A DNA stretch of 64,000 nt, taken from NCBI GenBank assembly GCA_041594335.1, contig JBFHML010000005.1, forward strand, positions 1 through 64,000, given 5' to 3'. This DNA is from JAGPUQ01 sp041594335. Lineage in GTDB: Bacteria > Pseudomonadota > Gammaproteobacteria > Pseudomonadales > Porticoccaceae. The notes beneath the pieces are model-generated. The model saw nothing but the letters and a program-made list of their open reading frames with translations, had not been told where the DNA came from and made no database searches. This document shows, one piece after another, positions 1-7,975 of this stretch (position 1 is its first letter; every line of letters begins with the position of its first letter). Position numbers and translations under genes: made by a program.

Positions 1-21
1 AGGCGCGCTGACAAGCAGGGG

Positions 22-303
22 TCAGCCGTAGGTGCAGAAATAGGCGGTGGCGGCGGTGATGCGAGCCTTGAAAGTTTGCCCGGCGGGGACCTCGAAGGTC
101 TCACCAGAGTGGTACGTGTGCCACTCGTCGCTATCCGCCAGCTGGATACGCATGGCGCCGCTGATCACCGTCATGGTCTCGTGGCGGCTGGTGCTGAATT
201 CGTACTCGCCGGCTTCCATGACGCCCACCGTTGCGGGCAACGATCGGGCCTGGAAGCCGATCGACTTTACCTTGCCCGCATAATATTCATTCACTTCCAA
301 CAT
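22..303 (-). CDS. ppnP: Pyrimidine/purine nucleoside phosphorylase PpnP
   Basis: This 93-residue protein is close in length and sequence to E. coli PpnP (YaiE, formerly DUF1255), a small cupin that phosphorolyses several nucleosides to base and ribose-1-phosphate in the cytoplasm. Conserved stretches visible are NEYYAGKVKSIGF at the N-terminus, GVMEAGEYEFST, and MTVISGAMRIQL, followed by the cupin-like GETFEVPAG segment. The ATG has a GGAG about nine bases upstream. It is followed on the same strand by nothing visible before the window edge; slyD lies 59 bp upstream in the same direction, so the two may share a transcript. Function comes from family resemblance. Confidence 0.93.
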   Translation of the reverse strand: MLEVNEYYAGKVKSIGFQARSLPATVGVMEAGEYEFSTSRHETMTVISGAMRIQLADSDEWHTYHSGETFEVPAGQTFKARITAATAYFCTYG

Positions 304-362
304 GGACTGCTGCTCCCGTCGGACGATACGTCCCTGGTGATCGGGCCCGGCGCGGCGACCCC

Positions 363-845
363 TCAGTGCTGATGACCGCCCTCGCCGTGGGCATGGCCAT
401 GAGCAATTTCTTCCGCCGTGGCGTCGCGCACCGCCACGATCTCAATATCGAATACCAGCGTCTTGCCGGCGAGAGGGTGGTTGAAATCGATGTCCGCGTT
501 AAATTTGCCCACCTTCACGGCCATGGCGCGACGGATACCCTGCTCCGTGCGAATGCCGACTACCTGTCCCGGGGCGAGCTTACCCTGCGTGACCAGGCGC
601 TTGATCGGGACTCGGGTGACCGAGCCCTCACGCCGTGGGCCGTAGGCGCGTTCCGGAGGCAGGGTCACGGAGAGCGTGTCGCCCGCTGCGTGTCCCAGGA
701 GCTGTTCCTCCAACGCTGGCAAGAGATTGCCGTGGCCGTGCAGGTAGGCCTGCGGCTCGCGCTCCCGGCTGGAATCGATAGGATTCCCCTCAGCGTCGCT
801 CAGCGAGTAATGAAAAGAAACAGCCTTGTCGCGTTCGATCTGCAT
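363..845 (-). CDS. slyD: FKBP-type peptidyl-prolyl isomerase SlyD
   Basis: A 160-residue cytoplasmic FKBP-fold isomerase and metallochaperone. The N-terminal FKBP core starts with the usual SlyD pattern (VSFHYSLSDAEGNPIDSS), followed by the HGHGNLLPALEEQLLG segment and the inserted-in-flap chaperone domain (about residues 70-125), then the second half of the FKBP core (DFNHPLAGKTLVFDIEIV). The C-terminus is a short histidine-rich tail, HGHAHGEGGHQH, typical of the Ni-binding SlyD tail but much shorter than in E. coli. That tail suggests a role in nickel handling or hydrogenase maturation, but no such genes are nearby. Confidence 0.93.
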   Translation of the reverse strand: MQIERDKAVSFHYSLSDAEGNPIDSSREREPQAYLHGHGNLLPALEEQLLGHAAGDTLSVTLPPERAYGPRREGSVTRVPIKRLVTQGKLAPGQVVGIRTEQGIRRAMAVKVGKFNADIDFNHPLAGKTLVFDIEIVAVRDATAEEIAHGHAHGEGGHQH

Positions 846-890
846 GATGGTACTGCCAGGCGACCCAGCGTGCTGTGGGATGGGGCGCGC

Positions 891-919
891 ATTTTAGTAC
901 AGCCGCGTCGGGTGCGGAA
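891..919 (-). promoter_or_regulatory. Possible promoter of slyD
   Basis: On the minus strand a TAAAAT box (896-891) lies 17 bp downstream of TTCCGC (919-914), which keeps only part of the -35 consensus. The expected start falls about 40 bases before the slyD ATG. The rest of the 241-bp gap to mmsB shows no recognisable feature. Confidence 0.35.
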
Positions 920-1086
920 TGGCTGCGCAGCCGCCGACCGCGAGATTACCGACTCGGGGGTCCGGGCGAGGGGGTGGTTGCGCGGTGGCGCGGCATGAGC
1001 GGTGGCTGGCCCGGCCTCCGCGCCCCGGCGCAGCAGTCGTGGCCGTATCGACGCCGCCGGCGCGGCGGCTTTCATGGCGTTGGCGG

Positions 1087-1989
1087 TTAGTCGGCACCGC
1101 CGAACAGCCGCTGGATACTGGAGAAGTCCAGTCCAGTATTGTCTTCGCCGCCCAGTTCACCGTAGAGGTTGTACAGGCTTTGGGCGAGCGCGCCCATGGG
1201 GGTGCTGGAATGGCTGGCGAGCGCTGCGGCCATGGCGAGGCCAAGATCCTTCTGCATCAGGCGCACCATGAAGCCGCCCTGGTAACCGCGGCTCGCAGGG
1301 GCGTTTTCCATTACGCCCGGCCAGGGGTTGTACTTCTCCAGCGACCAGTTGCAACCCGAGCTTTTGAGCATGATGTCGGAGAGCGTCTTCGGATCCAGAC
1401 CATGGTCTACTCCCAGTTGCAGCGCCTCGGCGGTGCCGACCATATGCACGGCGAGCAGCATGTTGTTGCAGATCTTGGCGATTTGCCCGGCGCCGCTCGC
1501 ACCGGCATGAAAGATGTTGGCGCCCATCTGTTCCAGCAAGGGGCGGGCGCGTGCAACGGCATCGGCTTTCCCGCCGCAGATGAACGACAGGGTGGCGGCC
1601 TGGGCACCGGCTACGCCACCGGAGACTGGCGCATCCACCACGGGAATACCCCGCTCGGCGCCGGCGGCCGCGACCCGCCGGGAGCTGGCCGCAGCGATGG
1701 TCGAGCAGTCGATGACCAAAGTGTCTGGGGTGAGTTGGTCGAGCAGTCGCGCCTGGTCCAGAAACAGTGCCTCGACCAGTTCGCCGTTGGGTAGCATGGA
1801 GATTACGAAGTCGGCACCTGCAATCGCGGCGGCCTCACTTTCGGCGGCGGTGCAGCCGGCAGCTACTGCAGCGGCTACCGAGGCCGGTACCGGATCGAAG
1901 GCGCGCACCGCGTAACCGGCCTTGACGAGGTTGGCGGCCATGGGGCCGCCCATGTTGCCGAGGCCAAAAAACGCCACTGTCTGGGCCAT
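1087..1989 (-). CDS. mmsB: 3-hydroxyisobutyrate dehydrogenase
   Basis: A 300-residue NAD-dependent beta-hydroxyacid dehydrogenase that oxidises 3-hydroxyisobutyrate to methylmalonate semialdehyde in valine breakdown. The N-terminal Rossmann motif is GLGNMGGPMAANL (residues 10-22). The family substrate motif is APVSGGVAGAQ, and the catalytic lysine lies in GAGQIAKICNN. It is the last gene of the valine operon and starts 12 bases after the end of the 3-hydroxyisobutyryl-CoA hydrolase gene, whose product is its substrate. Tartronate semialdehyde reductase is the nearest alternative, but the operon context makes MmsB much more likely. Confidence 0.94.
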   Translation of the reverse strand: MAQTVAFFGLGNMGGPMAANLVKAGYAVRAFDPVPASVAAAVAAGCTAAESEAAAIAGADFVISMLPNGELVEALFLDQARLLDQLTPDTLVIDCSTIAAASSRRVAAAGAERGIPVVDAPVSGGVAGAQAATLSFICGGKADAVARARPLLEQMGANIFHAGASGAGQIAKICNNMLLAVHMVGTAEALQLGVDHGLDPKTLSDIMLKSSGCNWSLEKYNPWPGVMENAPASRGYQGGFMVRLMQKDLGLAMAAALASHSSTPMGALAQSLYNLYGELGGEDNTGLDFSSIQRLFGGAD

Positions 1990-2001
1990 GGTTGTGTTCC
2001 T

Positions 2002-3123
2002 TCAGAGAGTTGCCAGCGGGTGGGGTGTCTCGCCCCAGGGCGGAGTCAGATATTGTTGTCGAATCTCGGGTGTCAGCTCCGCCAGAGAGGCAGGCGTGAA
2101 CTGCGGGCTGTTGTCTTTGTCGATGATCTGCGCGCGCACGCCCTCGCGGAAGTTGCCGTACTTGGCGCAATTGAGTGCGGCGATCAGCTCCAGTCGCAGG
2201 GCGTCGGCGAGCGTGAGCCCACGGCCGCGTCGATTCAGTTCATGGGCGAGAAAGATCGATACCGGGCAGCCGCGCCTGTGGGTCGCCACCGCGCGCTGTG
2301 CCCAGGTGTCGTCGCCACGATAGGCCGTGATCGCCGCTGAGGCTTCTTCGAGCGTCGCGCAGGCCGAGACTGCCGCCACCCACTCGGCATGGGGCTGCAG
2401 TTGCGCCGCCGGCAGCAGTTCCTGGCGCTCCCGTTCCTGCCTGCGCAGCAGCCTGTCGATCTGGGTGCGGCGGGTGTCGAGATCGTCAGCCCAGGTCAAC
2501 GTGGTGAGTTCGTCGAGCACCCCGGCTCTGTCCTCGTGGGCGAGAAAGACGTCGGCCAGGCCCACAAAGAGGGCGTCCGCAGCGTTGATTTGTGCGCCGG
2601 TCAGGCCCAGGAAGAGGCCGCTATTGTGGCGGGTGCGGTTGAGAAACCAGGTGCCGCCCACATCCGGAAACAGGCCGATGGAGATCTCCGGCATCGCCAG
2701 CCGGCTGCGCTCGGTGACCACCCGGAAATCGCCCCCCTGGTAGACGCCCATACCGCCGCCCATCACGAAGCCGTTGCCCCAGGTGATGATGGGAATCGGG
2801 CTGTGGTGCAGGCGGTGATCGAGGCGGTATTCGCGGGAGAAGAAGTCCCGTGCATAGGGGTTTTCGCCCGCGCCGTGCGTGACCATCGATTCGTACAGCA
2901 TGCGGATGTCGCCGCCCGCTGAAAACGCGCGGTCGCCGACGCTGTCGATCAGGATGGCGACGATACCCGGATCGGCTTCCCAGCGGTCGAGTTGGGCGTC
3001 GAGCCGATCGACCATTTCCAGGCTCAGGGCGTTGAGTGCTTGCTCGGCATTCAGGGTCGCGATGGCGATACGGTGGCCGTCGGCGCAAGTGCGTTCGCTA
3101 AACAGAACCGGTTGTTCCGACAC
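2002..3123 (-). CDS. 3-hydroxyisobutyryl-CoA hydrolase
   Basis: A 373-residue crotonase-fold thioesterase releasing 3-hydroxyisobutyrate from its CoA ester, the step that prevents build-up of reactive methacrylyl-CoA. Family signatures are NALSLEMVDRL near the N-terminus, the oxyanion-hole motif GGGMGVYQGGDFRVV, and MPEISIGLFPDVGGTWFL, where the Glu and Asp are catalytic in human HIBCH. A longer open frame runs upstream to 3210 inside the hydratase gene, but the GTG at 3123 is preferred: GGGAGG sits five bases upstream, and translation from there begins with the normal family N-terminus. It lies 11 bases after the upstream hydratase gene. Confidence 0.93.
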   Translation of the reverse strand: MSEQPVLFSERTCADGHRIAIATLNAEQALNALSLEMVDRLDAQLDRWEADPGIVAILIDSVGDRAFSAGGDIRMLYESMVTHGAGENPYARDFFSREYRLDHRLHHSPIPIITWGNGFVMGGGMGVYQGGDFRVVTERSRLAMPEISIGLFPDVGGTWFLNRTRHNSGLFLGLTGAQINAADALFVGLADVFLAHEDRAGVLDELTTLTWADDLDTRRTQIDRLLRRQERERQELLPAAQLQPHAEWVAAVSACATLEEASAAITAYRGDDTWAQRAVATHRRGCPVSIFLAHELNRRGRGLTLADALRLELIAALNCAKYGNFREGVRAQIIDKDNSPQFTPASLAELTPEIRQQYLTPPWGETPHPLATL

Positions 3124-3128
3124 CGGGG

Positions 3129-3134
3129 CCTCCC
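3129..3134 (-). promoter_or_regulatory. Ribosome binding site deciding a GTG start
   Basis: GGGAGG on the minus strand, five bases before the GTG at 3123. It sits just after the stop codon of the hydratase gene (3137-3135) and rules out the longer start inside that gene. Confidence 0.75.
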
Positions 3135-3911
3135 TCAGGCGTTCTTCCAGGCAGGTTTGCGTTTTTCGACGAAGGCGGCGACGCCTTCCTTCTGATCGGC
3201 CATACCCCACAGATCCATGAAGCCGTCGCGCTCGAACTGAAAGCCGCTTTGTAGGGGCCGTTGACGGGCCGACATGATCAGTTGCTTACACACTCGGACC
3301 GAGGGCGGGCTCTGACCTTCGACCTTGGCGGCGAGTTCGAGGGCTTTGTCGAGCGCCTGTCCGGTAGGTACGACTTCCTGTACCAAGCCGATCTCGAGTG
3401 CCTGTTGCGCCTTGACCCGTTCGCCGAGAAGGATCATGCGTTTGGCCCAGCCTTCCCCGACCAGCCAGGGCAGATGCTGCGTACCCAACCCGCCGGGCAG
3501 CAGCCCCACCGTGCACTCGGGCAGCGCCATCTGCGCCTGCTCTTCGGCGACGCGGATGTCACAGGCGAGCGCGCACTCCAGGCCCCCGCCCATGGCGAAG
3601 CCGGTGATCGCGGCGATCGCGACCCCGCGGTAGTTGGCTAGTGCCTCGAAAGCGACACCGAACGCCTTGATGAATTCGTAGGCGGCGCCGGTGTCGTCGT
3701 GGTGAAAGCGTTTGAGATCAGCGCCGGCGCTGAAGAATTTCTCGCTTTCGCTGGCCAGTACCAGGGCGTAGTTTTCGGGGTCCGCCTCCAGGTCGGCGAT
3801 GATCTGTTGCAGCAGCTTCAGGCTCTCCGGCGTCCAGGTGTTCGCCGGTGGATTGTTCATGGTCAGGACCGCGGTGTGCCCGCGCTTTTCCACCTTTAAG
3901 AGGTCGCTCAT
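3135..3911 (-). CDS. Enoyl-CoA hydratase, probably acting on methacrylyl-CoA
   Basis: A 258-residue crotonase-family hydratase. The oxyanion-hole and first catalytic Glu motif is FAMGGGLECALACDIRV, and the second catalytic Glu lies in ALPECTVGLLPGGLGT, so both acid residues of a true hydratase are present. In this operon the expected reaction is hydration of methacrylyl-CoA to 3-hydroxyisobutyryl-CoA. The ATG overlaps the stop of the upstream acyl-CoA dehydrogenase gene by an ATGA junction (3911-3908), which points to translational coupling. Substrate assignment is from context; the fold assignment is firm. Confidence 0.92.
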   Translation of the reverse strand: MSDLLKVEKRGHTAVLTMNNPPANTWTPESLKLLQQIIADLEADPENYALVLASESEKFFSAGADLKRFHHDDTGAAYEFIKAFGVAFEALANYRGVAIAAITGFAMGGGLECALACDIRVAEEQAQMALPECTVGLLPGGLGTQHLPWLVGEGWAKRMILLGERVKAQQALEIGLVQEVVPTGQALDKALELAAKVEGQSPPSVRVCKQLIMSARQRPLQSGFQFERDGFMDLWGMADQKEGVAAFVEKRKPAWKNA

Positions 3912-5074
3912 CGAATGATCTCCGTTGCCCCGGGTTCCAGGATGCGACGCGCCACGATGACGCGCATGATTTCGTTAGTGCCTTCCAAAATCTGGTGGAC
4001 GCGTGCGTCGCGCAGCAGGCGTTCCAGTGGGTATTCGCGCAGATAGCCGTAGCCGCCGTGCAACTGCAGCGCCTCGTTGCAGACGCGAAAGCCGATGTCG
4101 GTAGCAAAACGCTTGGCCATGGCGCAGTAGACGGCCTTGTCGGCGTCGTCGCGGTCGAGTTTGCTCGCCGCCAGCCGCACCATCTGCCGAGCCGCCACCA
4201 GCTCTGTGGCCATGTCGGCGAGCTTGAATTGCAGCGCCTGAAATTGGGCGATGGGTTGGCCGAACTGATGGCGTTCTTGTACATAGACTTGGCTGTGGTC
4301 GAGCGCCGCCTGTGCGGCCCCCAGCGAACAGGCGGCGATGTTGATGCGTCCGCCATCGAGCCCGCGCATGGCGATCTTGAAACCCTCGCCCTCGGCACCG
4401 AGTCGGCAGGTCACTGGTACTTGCACGCCGTCGAAGGCGATAGTGCGGGTGGGCTGGCTGTTCCAGCCCAGCTTGGTTTCGTTCTTACCGTAGCTGATGC
4501 CCGGCGTATCGGCCGGTATCGCAAAGGCCGAGATGCCGCGGGCGCCGGAATCCGCGGTCCCGGTGCGCGCCATCAGCACCAGCACGTCGGTGCTGCCGGC
4601 GCCGCTGATGAAGGCCTTGCCGCCGGCGATGCGGTAGTGATCGCCATCGCGCTCGGCGCGGGTGACCAGGGATGCGGCATCACTGCCCGCGTTAGGTTCG
4701 GTGAGGCAGTAGGAGGCGAGCTTTTCGCCGCGAATCAGGGCGCCGCAGAAATCCGCTCGCACCGCATCGCTGCCCCAGGTGCAGGCCATCCAGGTCGCCA
4801 TGTTGTGGATCGAGATGAAGGCTGCGGTCGAGGGGCAGCCGGTCGCCAGCTCTTCCAGGATCAAGGCCGCGTCGAGGCGCGACAGGCCGAGCCCACCCAG
4901 TTCCTCGGGGCAGTAGAGGCCACAAAAACCCAGCTCGCCGGCCGCGGCGATCGTCTCCCGGGGGAACTGTTTTTCCTCATCCCACCGCGCCGCTTGGGGC
5001 GCCATCTCGCCGGTGGCGAAGGCGCGGGCGGCGTCTTGAAAGGCGCGCTGTTCTTCGCTCAGCTCGAAGTCCAT
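3908..5074 (-). CDS. Acyl-CoA dehydrogenase, probable isobutyryl-CoA dehydrogenase
   Basis: A 388-residue FAD acyl-CoA dehydrogenase. The FAD and substrate motif CLTEPNAGSDAASL is near residue 130, and the catalytic base is the Glu at about residue 364 in QILEGTNEIMR, the position used by short-chain and isobutyryl-CoA dehydrogenases. N-terminal, beta and C-terminal helical domains are complete. Between mmsA and the hydratase its most likely job is oxidation of isobutyryl-CoA to methacrylyl-CoA, passing electrons to ETF. It starts 14 bases after mmsA. Short-branched-chain specificity is inferred from the operon. Confidence 0.92.
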   Translation of the reverse strand: MDFELSEEQRAFQDAARAFATGEMAPQAARWDEEKQFPRETIAAAGELGFCGLYCPEELGGLGLSRLDAALILEELATGCPSTAAFISIHNMATWMACTWGSDAVRADFCGALIRGEKLASYCLTEPNAGSDAASLVTRAERDGDHYRIAGGKAFISGAGSTDVLVLMARTGTADSGARGISAFAIPADTPGISYGKNETKLGWNSQPTRTIAFDGVQVPVTCRLGAEGEGFKIAMRGLDGGRINIAACSLGAAQAALDHSQVYVQERHQFGQPIAQFQALQFKLADMATELVAARQMVRLAASKLDRDDADKAVYCAMAKRFATDIGFRVCNEALQLHGGYGYLREYPLERLLRDARVHQILEGTNEIMRVIVARRILEPGATEIIR

Positions 5075-5088
5075 GGGGCGCCGGTCGC

Positions 5089-6588
5089 TCAGCGCAGGTT
5101 GATCGACATGTTGGGTCCGCTGGGAATGTCGCCCTCGAACCAGCGCGAGATCACCGTTTTGGTCTCGGTATAGAAACGCACCGCCTGCTTGCCGTAGGCG
5201 TGCAGGTCACCGTGGAAGGAGCCGCGCCAGCCGGTGAAAGAGAAGAAGGGTAGCGGCACGGGGATGGGGACATTGATGCCGACCTGGCCGACCTGGATCT
5301 CATGTTGGAACTTGCGCGCTGCGGCGCCGGAAGCAGTGAACAGCGAGGTGCCGTTGCCCCGGAAGTCGCGATTGATGAGCGCGATGGCCTCCTCCAGGCT
5401 ATCGGTTTTGAGGAGGCAAAGTACCGGGCCGAACACTTCCTCACAGTAGAAGGGCATTTCCGGTTTGAGGTCGGTGAAGATCGTGGGGCCGAGCCAGTTG
5501 CCGTCGGGATAGCCCGCGACCTCACAGTCGGAGCCATCGAGCAGGCAGGTGGCGCCGTCGGCCTTCGCTTGGGCAATCATCTGCCGTACCCGGTCGCGCG
5601 CGGCCGGTGAAGTCAGGGGCCCATAGGCGGCCTGGGCATCCGTCCAGGCGCCCGGACGGATCGTGCGGGTCGCCGCGACGATCTCGGGAATCCACTCCTG
5701 AGCCGCGCCTACCAGGACGACGTTGGGAATGGCCATGCAGCGTTGGCCGGCGGCGCCAAAGGCGGAGCCGACGATGTTATTGACCACTTGACTGCGGTTG
5801 GCGTCGGGCATTACCACCATGTGGTTGTTGGCGCCGGTCATGCACTGCATGCGCTTGAGATGCTCGGTACCCTTGCGGTAAATATGCTTGCCCACCGCTA
5901 CTGAGCCGACGAAAGAGCCGGCGCGGATATCTGGGTGTTCGAGCAGATAATCGACCTGGGCGGCGCCGCCGTGAACGACCTGCAGCACACCGGCTGGCGC
6001 GCCGGCCTCGAGGAACAGTTCGGCGAGGCGCGTCGGCGTCAGGGGGTCGCGCTCGGAGGGCTTGAGCACGAAGGTGTTGCCGCAGGCGATGGCGAGCGGG
6101 AACATCCACAGCGGGATCATTGCCGGGAAATTGAAGGGCGTGATGCCCAGGCATACGCCCAGCGGTTGGTGGTAGGAGCAGGTGTCGATTCCCGAGGCGA
6201 CGTTTTCGACCGTTTCGCCCATCAATAGGCTGGGGATGTTGGCGGCGTGCTCGACCACCTCAATACCGCGCCAGACGTCCCCTTTGGCGTCCTCGAAGGT
6301 CTTGCCCAGTTCCTGGCTGATGATCTCGGCCAATTCGTCGTGGTGCTGTTTGAGCAGGTGCTGATAGTTCAGCATCAGGCGTGCCCGCTGTGGGACCGGA
6401 GTCTCCTTCCAAGTCTGGAAGGCGGCCTGGGCCGCGGCGACGGCGCGCGCCAGTTCCGCCTCGGTGGCCAGAGGCACCTCACTGAGTACCTCTTGGGTGG
6501 CGGGGTTGATCACCGGGGTGGACTGGTCGCTTTCGCTCTGCACCCATTGACCGTCGATGAGCAGGGGCACGCGTCTGGGGAAAACCAT
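5089..6588 (-). CDS. mmsA: Methylmalonate-semialdehyde dehydrogenase (CoA-acylating)
   Basis: A 499-residue aldehyde dehydrogenase that converts methylmalonate semialdehyde to propionyl-CoA using NAD and CoA. The catalytic cysteine is Cys284 in GQRCMAIPNVV, the sequence context specific to the MmsA branch, and the N-terminal LIDGQWVQSES and TITPFNFPAMIPLWM-type segments are also typical. It is the first gene of the five-gene valine operon; GAGG six bases before the ATG gives a good ribosome site. A likely promoter lies about 105-130 bases upstream. Confidence 0.95.
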   Translation of the reverse strand: MVFPRRVPLLIDGQWVQSESDQSTPVINPATQEVLSEVPLATEAELARAVAAAQAAFQTWKETPVPQRARLMLNYQHLLKQHHDELAEIISQELGKTFEDAKGDVWRGIEVVEHAANIPSLLMGETVENVASGIDTCSYHQPLGVCLGITPFNFPAMIPLWMFPLAIACGNTFVLKPSERDPLTPTRLAELFLEAGAPAGVLQVVHGGAAQVDYLLEHPDIRAGSFVGSVAVGKHIYRKGTEHLKRMQCMTGANNHMVVMPDANRSQVVNNIVGSAFGAAGQRCMAIPNVVLVGAAQEWIPEIVAATRTIRPGAWTDAQAAYGPLTSPAARDRVRQMIAQAKADGATCLLDGSDCEVAGYPDGNWLGPTIFTDLKPEMPFYCEEVFGPVLCLLKTDSLEEAIALINRDFRGNGTSLFTASGAAARKFQHEIQVGQVGINVPIPVPLPFFSFTGWRGSFHGDLHAYGKQAVRFYTETKTVISRWFEGDIPSGPNMSINLR

Positions 6589-6692
6589 GACTAACCTCGA
6601 TTGGAATGGGAATGCGGAGCGGCCGCTGGTCCTCGGGATCAGTGGAGCGGTGTCCCGGCGGGTGTAGTGCGCGCGAATCCGTCAGCCTGTCG

Positions 6693-6720
6693 ATTGTACA
6701 GAATGGCGGGTCACGCTCAA
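6693..6720 (-). promoter_or_regulatory. Probable promoter of the valine degradation operon
   Basis: On the minus strand TTGAGC (6720-6715), a 16-bp spacer and TACAAT (6698-6693) form a good sigma-70-like promoter. Transcription would start near 6686 and leave a leader of about 100 bases before mmsA. The sequence overlaps a CTGT-N7-ACAG inverted repeat (6687-6701), a possible but unproven operator. Confidence 0.5.
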
Positions 6721-6749
6721 CTGCACGGGACTTCTCCGCGACAGAGCTC

Positions 6750-6755
6750 TACACT
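6750..6755 (+). promoter_or_regulatory. -10 box of argE, placed for a leaderless mRNA
   Basis: TACACT ends six bases before the argE ATG at 6762. Transcription starting at the usual distance would begin at or next to the A of the ATG. No -35 box is visible. Confidence 0.4.
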
Positions 6756-6761
6756 GGGCGC

Positions 6762-7898
6762 ATGCGGATAGACGAGTTACTGCGGGCGCTGATCGCCTGC
6801 AATTCCATCAGCAGCGTCAATGCCGAGCTCGATCAGGGTAATCGCGCAGTCGTTGACCTGCTCGCCAACTGGGCGGCAGATTTGGGCTTTCGGGTCGAGA
6901 TCCAGCCGCTGGCCGATCCTCGTAAGGCCAACCTGATTGCCACGCTCGGGCAGGGGCCCGGCGGGCTGGTCTTGGCGGGGCACGCTGATACGGTGCCCTG
7001 CAATCCGGAACTGTGGCGCAGTGATCCCTTCGTGCTGGAGACCGACGAACAGCACTACCGTGGACTCGGTGTGTGCGACATGAAGGGCTTTTTTGCGCTG
7101 GCGCTGGCCGCCGCCAAAGGCTTCGCAAGCCGCCGTCTGCGCGAACCGCTGATCCTGCTCGCCACTGCGGATGAAGAGACTTCCATGGCCGGCGCCCAGG
7201 CCTTGGTGGAAGCCGGCAGGCCGCGCGCGCGGGCTGCGCTGATTGGCGAGCCTACCGGGATGAAGCCAGTCGCGGCCCACAAGGGCATTTTGGTTGAGAA
7301 ACTGCGCATCAGTGGTCGCTCCGGTCACTCGAGCGACCCAGAGCGGGGGGCCAATGCACTGCACACCTTGCACAGAGCTTTGGGTGCACTGCGCGAGTTG
7401 GCGCAGGATTTGGGCAACCGTGGCCGGGACCCGCGCTTTGTGGTGGATCACGCCACCTTGAATCTCGGCTGTGCGCGGGCCGGAGACAACCCGAATCGCA
7501 TCTGCGGCCACGCCGATTTGGGGTTCGAGATTCGGCCTTTGCCCGGGGTGGATCTCGGCGCGCTGCGCGAGGAGCTGGAAGCCCTGTTGCTGCCGCTGGG
7601 CGCGGCGGATGGCACGGGCGTAGAAATCGATCACTTGATTGTGCCGCCGTTCGAGGCGCCTGAGGATTCGCCGCTGGTCGCGGTCTGCGAGGAGCTGACC
7701 GGGTATCGTCGTGAGGCTGTCGCCTTTGCTACCGAGGCTCCCTACCTCCATCAGCTGGGGCTCGATGTCACAGTGCTCGGCCCGGGGGATATCGATCAAG
7801 CGCACCAGCCAGACGAATCTCTGCCGCGCGCGCGCGTACAACCCATGGTTGAATTGCTCGAGGCGCTCATTGCGCGCCGCTGTCTCGGGCCAGTCTGA
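6762..7898 (+). CDS. argE: Acetylornithine deacetylase
   Basis: A 378-residue M20-family zinc deacylase that hydrolyses N-acetylornithine to ornithine and acetate. Metal and catalytic residues are visible in order: His and Asp in LAGHADTVP, the bridging Asp in GVCDMKGFFAL, the acid pair in ATADEETSMAG, and the last His in APYLHQLG. The dimerisation/lid domain with HKGILVEKLRISGRSGHSS lies between. The open frame extends upstream to 6606, but the ATG at 6762 gives the family N-terminus (MRIDELLRALIACNSIS). argA follows 77 bp downstream, so both ends of the acetylated pathway sit together. Succinyl-diaminopimelate desuccinylase is less likely given the neighbour. Confidence 0.93.
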   Translation: MRIDELLRALIACNSISSVNAELDQGNRAVVDLLANWAADLGFRVEIQPLADPRKANLIATLGQGPGGLVLAGHADTVPCNPELWRSDPFVLETDEQHYRGLGVCDMKGFFALALAAAKGFASRRLREPLILLATADEETSMAGAQALVEAGRPRARAALIGEPTGMKPVAAHKGILVEKLRISGRSGHSSDPERGANALHTLHRALGALRELAQDLGNRGRDPRFVVDHATLNLGCARAGDNPNRICGHADLGFEIRPLPGVDLGALREELEALLLPLGAADGTGVEIDHLIVPPFEAPEDSPLVAVCEELTGYRREAVAFATEAPYLHQLGLDVTVLGPGDIDQAHQPDESLPRARVQPMVELLEALIARRCLGPV

Positions 7899-7937
7899 CG
7901 GACTGCGGGATGCAGTGCCAGAGCGCGACACCGCCGC

Positions 7938-7946
7938 TGTTATAAT
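7938..7946 (+). promoter_or_regulatory. Extended -10 promoter of argA
   Basis: TGTTATAAT: a perfect TATAAT (7941-7946) with the TGn extension. No -35 match is seen. The start would fall near 7953, about 23 bases before the argA GTG. Confidence 0.6.
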
Positions 7947-7975
7947 CGGCACCGTTGCGAACTGCGGCCGATCCT

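Noticed and set aside
6687..6701. LexA box upstream of mmsA
   Set aside because: Spacing is seven rather than eight bases and no SOS gene is near.
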